DNA of 26,417 bases, taken from NCBI GenBank assembly GCA_023245565.1, contig JAHFKB010000013.1, forward strand, positions 1-26,417. The letters are read 5' to 3'. This DNA is from an archaeon. GTDB taxonomy: Archaea > Nanobdellota > Nanobdellia > SCGC-AAA011-G17 > GW2011-AR18. This document shows positions 7,075 through 13,635 of this stretch, in pieces (the stretch's first letter is position 1; each line of letters opens with the position of its first letter). The translations under genes and the position numbers were made by a program. The notes under the pieces were generated by a model. It was not told the origin of the DNA. It saw only the letters and a list, made by a program, of their open reading frames with translations, and searched no databases.

Positions 7075-7096
7075 TTGAACCTACTATTTAGTAGTT

Positions 7097-8020
7097 ATGG
7101 AAGATGAAAGAGCTTATATTTTAGATTCTAAAAATTGTCCTCAAAAAAGAGGAGATGCATTAGTTAGTTATTTTCAAAATAGTGGTAATCTTGAATTTGT
7201 TTTATCTTTAATTTCTGATGGAGAAGGTTATGTTAGATCTAGTTCTGCAAAGTGTTTGGCTTTGTCTAAAAATAGAAATATCTATGACCCTTTAATTAAA
7301 TTAGCTTGTGATTCTGATTTGCATGTTAGGGGAGATGCTTTAATTGCTATGGGTCAAAGTTTAGATAGTAGATTTACTTTTCCATTAATTAATTATTTTA
7401 AACATACAGGCTATGAATTAAAAAAAAGAGTTTTTTTAGCTTTGGAAGCTTTAGCAGATCCAAGAGCAATATGTTTTTTAAAAGAGCATACAGGAGATTC
7501 TAATGACTTAGGAAATTTAGCTCTAAGAGCTTATGCTTCTTGTGACTTAAATAATAGTTTTCTTTATTCTTATGTTGGTCCTTTAGATTTATATGATAGG
7601 GCCTTAAATATTGAAGGAAGAATTTTAGTTGATGATTTAAAGAAATTAGATGATAATCTTTATATTTTAATTGAACATGGTTTTGATAGACCTCAGACTT
7701 ATGTTATAGATGAAGAAGGAAATTTTTTCATTGGTGGATTATTTGATGAACATGTTTATGCTGCGCAAGGCAAGAAAGTTTTAACTGCAGGAGAAATAGA
7801 ATTTATAAATTCTGGATCAGGATGGGGTGTCCAATATTGTAATAATAGGTCTAATGGTTATTATCCTGCTGAAAATTCTTTTATTCATTTGTCAAAAACA
7901 CTCTCTAATCTAGGCATAAAAAACATTTCTGAATTTAATGAAGTATTTCCTAAAGATGGTTTTTGTGATGAAGAATTTTTAAGTTTACAACCTTTTTATC
8001 ATAAAATTCAATCTATATAA
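7097..8020 (+). CDS. HEAT-repeat protein with an unrecognised C-terminal domain
   Basis: A 307-residue soluble protein with no signal or membrane segment. Residues ~15-155 contain HEAT-like helical pairs ('VRSSSAKCLALS', 'VRGDALIAMGQSLD', 'LKKRVFLALEALADPRA'), a protein-binding scaffold. Residues ~190-290 are a separate globular domain with 'EHVYAAQGKKVLTAGEIEF' followed by 'NNRSNGYYPAENSF' and 'LSKTLSNLGI'. I have seen similar 'AGEI....NN.S.GyY/HyP' ends in assorted bacterial proteins but cannot name the family or give an activity. The 3' end overlaps the convergent gene at 8013 by 8 nt. Confidence 0.65.
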   Translation: MEDERAYILDSKNCPQKRGDALVSYFQNSGNLEFVLSLISDGEGYVRSSSAKCLALSKNRNIYDPLIKLACDSDLHVRGDALIAMGQSLDSRFTFPLINYFKHTGYELKKRVFLALEALADPRAICFLKEHTGDSNDLGNLALRAYASCDLNNSFLYSYVGPLDLYDRALNIEGRILVDDLKKLDDNLYILIEHGFDRPQTYVIDEEGNFFIGGLFDEHVYAAQGKKVLTAGEIEFINSGSGWGVQYCNNRSNGYYPAENSFIHLSKTLSNLGIKNISEFNEVFPKDGFCDEEFLSLQPFYHKIQSI

Positions 8021-8705
8021 ATTTTTTATCTATAATTATTTCTACTTCAATATCTCCATTAATTCTTCCTTGTAAATACCTTCTATAAAGTTCATAAACT
8101 CTATGATGCCCTTGAGTTATAGTTAATAGTGATCCAGGTAATTCAACATTGTCATATTTTCTAATAGACCTTCCTCCAGTTATTGGATCTTTAATATCTA
8201 ATTTTAATAATTCTTGATCTGTTCTTCCTCTTTGGATTTTAGCTTGTAATTCATTTATTGGGTGTTTAATAACCATTGTATAATCAGGATTAAATTCTTT
8301 TATTCTTGCATAGAATCTTGTTTTTAATTGATGTATTTTTATTCCTTTTAAATATTTGTTACCAAAATGAACTTCTTCACTTTTTATTTTTATTAATTCT
8401 AACCATTCATCAATTTTTCCTACTATTTTTAATATATATTCATCAATTTTTCCTATTATTAATCTTTTATTTTGAACATTATCTATATTTTTTATAATTT
8501 CAAGAAATTTAATATTATCGTCTATGCTTGTTATATATTCAAGGAAAAATTGATTATCATATTCTCTTTCTTTAATATCTTTTAAATTTTTTATTAAAGC
8601 ATTTATTTTTTTTAATCTTTTATTTTGATATTCTTCTATTTTAATCAAATTACTACTAAGCTCTTTTATTATTTTATTATTTGCTTCTTCTATTCCGTAT
8701 GGCAT
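8013..8705 (-). CDS. Coiled-coil protein with a possible ParB/sulfiredoxin-like C-terminal domain
   Basis: A 230-residue protein. Residues ~1-115 are long charged helices, probably coiled coil. The C-terminal ~80 residues include 'QRGRTDQELLKLDIKDPITG' and then 'SLLTITQGHHRVYELYRRYL', ending in a beta strand. The 'GHHRVyeLyrr' segment resembles the nucleotide-binding 'GHhR' motif of ParB/Srx-fold proteins; that is my best guess, not a firm call. The start overlaps the end of the upstream kinase gene by 16 nt, so the two are translationally coupled and may work together, for example as kinase and substrate. Confidence 0.5.
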   Translation of the reverse strand: MPYGIEEANNKIIKELSSNLIKIEEYQNKRLKKINALIKNLKDIKEREYDNQFFLEYITSIDDNIKFLEIIKNIDNVQNKRLIIGKIDEYILKIVGKIDEWLELIKIKSEEVHFGNKYLKGIKIHQLKTRFYARIKEFNPDYTMVIKHPINELQAKIQRGRTDQELLKLDIKDPITGGRSIRKYDNVELPGSLLTITQGHHRVYELYRRYLQGRINGDIEVEIIIDKKFI

Positions 8706-9184
8706 TCTAACCTTTTTAAAAATTGTTTAAATTGATTTAAATTTTTCGGTCTTATAGTATAGTGACAACGTTCAAAATCTAATAAAATGGGTTTATTTTT
8801 TCTAATTATTATATTTTTTAATGGTTTATGCATTTCTTTTTTATTTATTTTTAATTCATCTAATTTTTTACACTGATTTAATATTTCGTTAATTATTTTA
8901 TAATTTAATTTTTTTGTTTTTAGAAATTCTTTTAATGTAATCCCATTAATAAATTCATAACAAAAATAATCAGACCCATGATCTAATAATTTAGGACCAA
9001 TTTTATATTTATTTAATATTTTAAGAAAATTAATTTCATTTTCAATTCTATTTTCTGCTTTAGACTCAGGATTTTTGATTTTTACAGCTATTATTTTTTC
9101 ATTTTTTTTAAATGTATAAATTAATCCTCTTTTTCCCCTTGCAAATAATTTGGGATTGTATTTTAATAGGCTATTAGGCAGCAT
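8690..9184 (-). CDS. Small atypical Ser/Thr protein kinase (COG2112-like)
   Basis: A 164-residue minimal kinase. Visible elements are 'ARGKRGLIY' (glycine-rich loop, 15-23), K35 in 'AVKIK', a helix-C glutamate near E48/E50, the hinge 'YEFINGITLKEFL', a shortened catalytic loop 'MHKPLKNIII' (118-127, with N124 but no HxD aspartate), and 'LLDFERC' (134-140) in place of DFG. The 'DFErc' signature and small size fit the archaeal predicted-kinase group COG2112. Loss of the usual catalytic Asp is shared with such atypical kinases, so activity is plausible but unproven. It is the first gene of a two-gene unit with the ParB-like gene. A TATA box shared with the divergent surface-protein gene lies upstream. 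Confidence 0.7.
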   Translation of the reverse strand: MLPNSLLKYNPKLFARGKRGLIYTFKKNEKIIAVKIKNPESKAENRIENEINFLKILNKYKIGPKLLDHGSDYFCYEFINGITLKEFLKTKKLNYKIINEILNQCKKLDELKINKKEMHKPLKNIIIRKNKPILLDFERCHYTIRPKNLNQFKQFLKRLECHTE

Positions 9185-9206
9185 AAATTAATATTAATTA
9201 GAAATC

Positions 9207-9214
9207 TTTATAAA
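9207..9214. promoter_or_regulatory. Palindromic TATA box shared by two divergent genes
   Basis: TTTATAAA is a perfect palindrome. Its centre is about 26 nt from ATG 9184 (reverse) and about 25 nt from ATG 9236 (forward). It is the only good TATA element in this 51-bp spacer, so one box probably serves both leaderless genes. Confidence 0.55.
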
Positions 9215-9235
9215 TCAATTGCTCTAAATAAAACC

Positions 9236-11044
9236 ATGGAAAGGGGTGGTAAGCTAGTATTCTCTATAATTCTAATATTAAGTTTAATTTTATCTACATT
9301 TATAGTTTTTGCAGCTAATGAAACTGAAAATACTGATACTGTTATTCAACCAATTCCACAATCTCAAGGATTTGATCAAGCAAAATCTTATTTATGGCTT
9401 TATAATAATGTGAAAAATGTTTCTTTTCCAGATGTTGATAAAAGAGCATTATCAACAATTGCTTTAATTCAAGGTTCAAATAGTAATATGAAAGGTTTAG
9501 TTGAAGCTTTGAAAGATAAAGAAGATCGTGTTAATGGTTGCTGGCCTAGTGGTGGTTGTAAAGTTAAAGATACAGCTTTAGCAACATTGGCTCTTGCATT
9601 ATCAGGACAAACTATTACTAAAGAAGTTGAATGGTTAAAAAATTCTAGGATGCCTGGAATAAATAGTGGAGAGTGGCAGATAGTTTTGAAAGCTAGCAGT
9701 AATAATAATGGAACTTGTCAATTTTCAGCTAAAGGAAGTAATAAAACTTTTGAAGTTCAAGAAGAAAAAATTAAATTTTTAAAAGGAAGTTATACTTCTG
9801 GACAATATTATATAAATTTAAATGAATTAAGTCCTAGTTTAAAATCTAGTGTTCAACCTATAGTAGATGTTAGTTGTGATCCAAGTTTAAATCCAATAGT
9901 TACTTTAATTTACAAACCAAATCAAAATACTTTTTTTATTCAAAGAAGTGATCCAGCTTCTAATATACAATTAAAAGTTGCAAATGCTTGTTTTGGTACA
10001 CAGTCATTAGGAAGTGCTTGCAGTTATGAGAGTACTGCTTATGCAACTTGGGCTTTAGTTGAAATTGGTTCTATAACTCAAGATTCAAGTTTATCATTAG
10101 AAAATATTGGAACACATATTTATTTAGAGAGCCAGGTTATTACTAAAAATAAAGATACAATTACATTAGCATTTTTAAATCGTATTTTATATAAATCTGG
10201 AAGTGTTGCACCTTCTTTTATAAATGATTTAGTTAAACTTCAAAATCCTAGGGATGGAAGTTTTGGAGATATAATTTCTACTTCAGTTGCTAGTTTTAGT
10301 TTGGCTGGAAGTGATAAAGCTGAAGCTGTAATTAGAGCTAATACTTATTTAACTGATAAAGTTAGTAAAGATGGAAGTTGGGGAAATAATGTAGAAGCAA
10401 CTTCATGGGCATTAATAGCTTTACATGGTGGAGAATTATCAAGATCAGTTATTGGTGGTGGAGATGTTCCAATAACTTCAACTGAAATATGTGGTAATGG
10501 TATTGATGATGATCAAGATGGAGCTTTAGATTGTGCTGAGAGTGAATGTTTAACAGATAAAGCTTGTGCATGTGCAAATGGAATTAAAGATGAAGGTGAA
10601 GAAGGTATAGATTGTGGTGGATCTTGTGCAACTAGTTGTATAGTTGATGAAAAACAAACAGAAACTCCAGCTGAAAAACCTGAAGAAGTAACTCCAGTTG
10701 AAGAAACTCCTCCTACTGAAACTCCTAAAGAAAGTAGTTCATGGTGGATATGGTTATTAGTAATTTTAGTGTTATTAGGATTAGTTGTATTATTTTATAT
10801 TAAGTATATTAAAAGTGGAAAAATAGATTTAGGTGGTTTATTTAAGAAAAAACCTAAAGGTCCTTCTTTTGAAGACTTTAGAAGACAAGCAGAATTTAGA
10901 CCAATTCAACAAAGACCAAGTTCTCCTGGAACTAGTAGACCTTCACAACCAGTTAGACCTATGACTCAGTTTAAAACTAAATCTAAAGAAGAAGATGAAC
11001 TGGAAAAGTCCATGAGAGAAGCTGAAAAACTACTTAAAGGTTAA
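9236..11044 (+). CDS. Secreted alpha-toroid (prenyltransferase/squalene-cyclase-like repeat) protein with C-terminal anchor
   Basis: A 602-residue protein. Residues 8-27 are a signal peptide, probably cut after 'FIVFA'. The ectodomain (~40-410) has alternating helices and 'DGSFGD...TSVASFSLA' / 'DGSWGNNVEATSWALIAL' motifs like the alpha-alpha toroid of prenyltransferases and terpene cyclases; no enzyme active site is obvious, so a binding role is likely. Residues ~417-465 carry two cysteine-rich Asp motifs ('CGNGIDDDQDGALDC', 'CANGIKDEGEEGIDCGGSC') of the calcium-binding surface-protein kind. A Pro/Glu/Thr stalk leads to a membrane segment (~501-522) and a basic cytosolic tail of about 80 residues. 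It is co-transcribed with the next surface gene (8-nt gap). Confidence 0.72.
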   Translation: MERGGKLVFSIILILSLILSTFIVFAANETENTDTVIQPIPQSQGFDQAKSYLWLYNNVKNVSFPDVDKRALSTIALIQGSNSNMKGLVEALKDKEDRVNGCWPSGGCKVKDTALATLALALSGQTITKEVEWLKNSRMPGINSGEWQIVLKASSNNNGTCQFSAKGSNKTFEVQEEKIKFLKGSYTSGQYYINLNELSPSLKSSVQPIVDVSCDPSLNPIVTLIYKPNQNTFFIQRSDPASNIQLKVANACFGTQSLGSACSYESTAYATWALVEIGSITQDSSLSLENIGTHIYLESQVITKNKDTITLAFLNRILYKSGSVAPSFINDLVKLQNPRDGSFGDIISTSVASFSLAGSDKAEAVIRANTYLTDKVSKDGSWGNNVEATSWALIALHGGELSRSVIGGGDVPITSTEICGNGIDDDQDGALDCAESECLTDKACACANGIKDEGEEGIDCGGSCATSCIVDEKQTETPAEKPEEVTPVEETPPTETPKESSSWWIWLLVILVLLGLVVLFYIKYIKSGKIDLGGLFKKKPKGPSFEDFRRQAEFRPIQQRPSSPGTSRPSQPVRPMTQFKTKSKEEDELEKSMREAEKLLKG

Positions 11045-11052
11045 TTCATATT

Positions 11053-12393
11053 ATGTCTTGTAAAATATTTTTATGGTTAATTGTATTTGTTTTATTTTTA
11101 TTTCCTATTTATGCTAGTGATATAAATTTTAATTTACAAAAAGATAATTATAAGTCTTTTGAAACTGTACAATTAAATATTGTTATTGAAAACATAACAC
11201 TTACTAAAGATTTAGATATAAATAATTTAGTTTTACAAGATGATTCTGGTAAGTCTTTTAATCTAGCTAAAAATGTTATTAATATTGATAATAAAAACTA
11301 TTATTTTTATTTTGATTTACCATTATTAAATCAAGCAGATTATAAAATTGCATTGGTTAATGTTAATTATATTAAAGATAATGGTTTTAAAGTTAGTAAT
11401 TTTTTTAATAATATTAGTGTTGTAAGTGGTGATACTCAAATAGTTAGTGTAAGACCTGCTTATTTTTTATCTAAAATTACTTCAAAACAAGAAACATCTT
11501 TTACTTTATTTATTACTAATAAAGGTAAAGATATTGTTAATATTAATTTACAGAAATCTGGTGATTTTTTTAATTTAGATGCTAAGGAATTTAATTTAGC
11601 TCCTGGAAGTACTAAAAATGTTAATGTTGTAACCTCTATATTTGGAAAAGCTGGAGGTAATTTTACTGGCGATATTAATATAGTTTATTCTGGTGGTAGT
11701 TATAAAATTCCTTTTTTGGTTTTTAGAACTGATTTTGTTGAAAATAAAAACATTGCTAATTTTACTAGTATTTCTAATGTTACTAATAATGTAACTGTAA
11801 TTAAAACTGAAGTTAATTATGATGGATTGGTTTTGAAAACTCTATCTGATAGAATTATTAAAAATCTTGATATAGATTTAAATGTTGGAGATTATTATCC
11901 TCCTAGTCAGATAATTCTTAGTAATGATGCTGGTATTGATTTACATAATATTAAATATTTATTTAATAAAGATGTTAAAGGTATTTTTGATTTACAACCT
12001 AATAGTCTTGATTTTTTAGAAAATGGTAAAAGTGAGACTTTATTATTTAGTTTAAATGGAAGTTCTCATTTTTTTGCTGGAAGTTATAATGGGTCTTTAG
12101 TTTTTAGTAGTGATGAACGAGTTGGTTTTTCTATACCTATGAAAGTTAGAGTTTTTGATAATACTAAACCTATTGTTGAAAATAAAAATGTAGTAAATTC
12201 AACTGTGAATAATGCTACTGTTAAAACTGTTGTTGAAGAAAAAAGTAATTTTAATTTTACTTGGATTGTTTTAGTTTTTTTCATATTGATTTTTTTAATT
12301 TTAATTTACTTTTTTTATAAAAAAACTAAAGGTAAAAAAGATGAATTTGAAAGATTTGTTGATAAAGTAAAAAATAGAAGGGATTCTTATTAG
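11053..12393 (+). CDS. Secreted Ig-like surface protein with C-terminal membrane anchor
   Basis: A 446-residue protein. Residues 4-21 form a signal peptide (IFLWLIVFVLFLFPIYAS, cut near 'YAS/D'). The ectodomain is beta-strand rich with several NxS/T sequons and reads like two or three Ig-type beta-sandwich domains, e.g. 'TSFTLFITNKGKDIVNINLQ' and 'SETLLFSLNGSSHFFAGSYN'. A single membrane segment (about 400-422) is followed by a short basic tail. It has the same architecture as the preceding protein (signal, ectodomain, C-terminal anchor), and the genes are 8 nt apart, so they probably form a cell-surface complex. No named family recognised. Confidence 0.7.
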   Translation: MSCKIFLWLIVFVLFLFPIYASDINFNLQKDNYKSFETVQLNIVIENITLTKDLDINNLVLQDDSGKSFNLAKNVINIDNKNYYFYFDLPLLNQADYKIALVNVNYIKDNGFKVSNFFNNISVVSGDTQIVSVRPAYFLSKITSKQETSFTLFITNKGKDIVNINLQKSGDFFNLDAKEFNLAPGSTKNVNVVTSIFGKAGGNFTGDINIVYSGGSYKIPFLVFRTDFVENKNIANFTSISNVTNNVTVIKTEVNYDGLVLKTLSDRIIKNLDIDLNVGDYYPPSQIILSNDAGIDLHNIKYLFNKDVKGIFDLQPNSLDFLENGKSETLLFSLNGSSHFFAGSYNGSLVFSSDERVGFSIPMKVRVFDNTKPIVENKNVVNSTVNNATVKTVVEEKSNFNFTWIVLVFFILIFLILIYFFYKKTKGKKDEFERFVDKVKNRRDSY

Positions 12394-12420
12394 CACTGTT
12401 AAGTGGTAATATATAGTAAG

Positions 12421-12430
12421 ATTTATAAAT
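12421..12430 (+). promoter_or_regulatory. TATA box and leader of the 12474 gene
   Basis: ATTTATAAAT is centred about 48 nt before ATG 12474, predicting a leader of about 23 nt. The leader holds a GAGGT ribosome-binding site (12460-12464) and a minimal upstream ATG-AGG-TAA (12458-12466). This gene therefore uses Shine-Dalgarno initiation, unlike most first genes here. Confidence 0.5.
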
Positions 12431-12473
12431 ATCTAATTTTTATCATTAGTATTAATTATGAGGTAAAAATAAA

Positions 12474-13241
12474 ATGAATGATCAAACAACAGAATCTGCA
12501 CAAAAAGCATTAAGAAATGCACCAGAAGGAATATATAATCAAAAAGCTTTAAAATATCCAACTCAAGTATTTTATTCTGAAGGAAAACATGGGGTTAGTG
12601 ATTCTTTACTAAACTGTGCAAAAGCAGGTTATCAAGCTTTATTTATGCTAGAGCTTGCTTTAACAAGAATTGGAGCAGAACAAGGCTCTGAAGTATTAAC
12701 TAAATGGTTTTTAACTCCAAGTTTAAGAGCCACAGGAACAACTAAGCAAGGTTCTAAAGTGGTTGTTTATGCTCATCAGCCTAATTATTTTAGTGATCCA
12801 GTTAACATTAGAAATGTTGTAGAATCTGGAAAACTAGTAAATGGTGCTGGACCAATTCCACAAGAAGAGTTTAACAGACTTGAAGCTTTAAATGGAAATG
12901 GAAGAGTATTTGTAATTCCTTATGAAACCTTAAAACAATCTAGTTCAGGAGTAATAAAAGTTGATGATGCTTTAGAACACCCTCAAACTATTCCATTTTT
13001 AGGTGGAGTAGATAAAGCTAAAGCTTATTTAGCTAAGCATAGAGAAGTTTACGGAGATAGAATTGGTATTTGGCATACTGATGATCTAAATAAGAAAGAT
13101 CCGCTTGGCCGTGTGCTGTACCTTAGCAACGACTACAACGACGGCTTGAACGGCAACCTCAGCCTTGACTACGATGGTCAAGTGTTCGGAGTAGTAGCGC
13201 CGGAGGCGCAAGTCGCAAAAAATTTAGAATCTAAACTTTAA
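12474..13241 (+). CDS. Soluble protein of unknown family with a DGR-like variable C-terminus
   Basis: A 255-residue protein without signal peptide or membrane segment. Residues 1-208 are an unrecognised globular region, e.g. 'GKHGVSDSLLNCAKAGYQA' and 'VYGDRIGIWHTDDLNKK'. From residue 210 to 247 the DNA switches abruptly to about 59% G+C, and residues 216-233 (YLSNDYNDGLNGNLSLDY) are encoded almost only by codons ending in C that are one or two A-changes from AAC. The segment ends 'DGQVFGVVAPEAQV'. This is what the variable repeat of a diversity-generating retroelement target looks like, at the usual C-terminal position. No reverse transcriptase lies nearby. If correct, the protein is a hypervariable binding protein acting in the cytoplasm. 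The 3' end overlaps the convergent gene at 13231 by 11 nt. Confidence 0.7.
   Translation: MNDQTTESAQKALRNAPEGIYNQKALKYPTQVFYSEGKHGVSDSLLNCAKAGYQALFMLELALTRIGAEQGSEVLTKWFLTPSLRATGTTKQGSKVVVYAHQPNYFSDPVNIRNVVESGKLVNGAGPIPQEEFNRLEALNGNGRVFVIPYETLKQSSSGVIKVDDALEHPQTIPFLGGVDKAKAYLAKHREVYGDRIGIWHTDDLNKKDPLGRVLYLSNDYNDGLNGNLSLDYDGQVFGVVAPEAQVAKNLESKL
13101..13216 (+). repeat. Putative DGR variable repeat (GC-rich, AAC-derived codons)
   Basis: By my count 68 of 116 bases are G or C, against roughly a quarter in the rest of the window. The first 18 bases (CCGCTTGGCCGTGTGCTG) contain no A at all. Codons 216-233 (13119-13172) then include 15 NNC codons (TAC, AGC, AAC, GAC, GGC, CTC), all reachable from AAC by substitutions at A positions only. 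The segment 13179-13208 is a candidate invariant 3' part (initiation-of-homing-like). The template repeat is not in this window. Confidence 0.6.
13197..13209. other. GC hairpin at the end of the putative variable repeat
   Basis: GCGCC-GGA-GGCGC is a perfect 5-bp stem with a 3-nt loop, made only of G and C. GC-rich hairpins just after the variable repeat assist homing in the Bordetella phage DGR, so the position is suggestive. It also lies inside the coding frame. Confidence 0.45.
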
Positions 13242-13635
13242 TTTTTTTGATTTCTTTTTCTAAATTCTTTACTGTTGCTGTTAAATTATTTACTGTTATA
13301 TTATATTGATGTAATTTTTCAATCATTTCTGACATTGCAAAATGAAATTCTCTTACAGGTATTGTGACTTTTTCTGTATCTAAGATCTCTAATGATGATG
13401 GTAAATAATCAAAACAAAAACCCATTAATTTATTTAAGTCTGTTATTTTCATTTCAATTTCAATAAAACATGAGAAAAAAGTTTCTTTTACTTTTTTAGG
13501 ATCATGTATATTTTCTTTTAATACAGATATTCTGTCTTCTGTTTTTAACTTTTCAATTACTTTTTCAGCAACTTCTTTTACATGTGTATCAGGAAATCCT
13601 AAGATTTCTATTATTGCTCTAACTGTGAAGACCAT
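13231..13635 (-). CDS. Conserved-looking soluble protein of unknown function
   Basis: A 134-residue protein with no membrane segment. Residues ~1-40 are predicted alpha/beta ('AIIEILGFPDTHVKEVAEKV'), residues ~50-85 include 'FIEIEMKITDLNKLMGFCFD' followed by 'YLPSSLEILDTE', and the last ~35 are a heptad-like coiled coil ('ITVNNLTATVKNLEKEIKKI'). I do not recognise the family, though it reads as a real, conserved protein. Its start overlaps the 3' end of the upstream surface-protein gene by 25 nt and its end overlaps the convergent 12474 gene by 11 nt; no separate promoter is evident. Confidence 0.65.
   Translation of the reverse strand: MVFTVRAIIEILGFPDTHVKEVAEKVIEKLKTEDRISVLKENIHDPKKVKETFFSCFIEIEMKITDLNKLMGFCFDYLPSSLEILDTEKVTIPVREFHFAMSEMIEKLHQYNITVNNLTATVKNLEKEIKKIKV

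Noticed and set aside
8306..8497. Short + strand open frame, Phe/Leu-rich
   Set aside because: Antisense to the coiled-coil gene; the apparent hydrophobicity is simply the complement of Lys/Glu codons.
13101..13216. tRNA or other structured RNA gene in the GC-rich patch
   Set aside because: GC islands in AT-rich archaea are often RNA genes, so I looked for a T-arm (GTTCRANYC flanked by 5-bp stems) and acceptor pairing on both strands. GTTCAAGCC occurs on the reverse strand but without a matching stem, and the coding frame runs straight through.
13101..13216. Assembly chimera as the cause of the GC jump
   Set aside because: A chimera would normally change composition to the end of a contig and break the frame; here both flanks are native-looking and the frame is kept. 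It cannot be excluded without reads.
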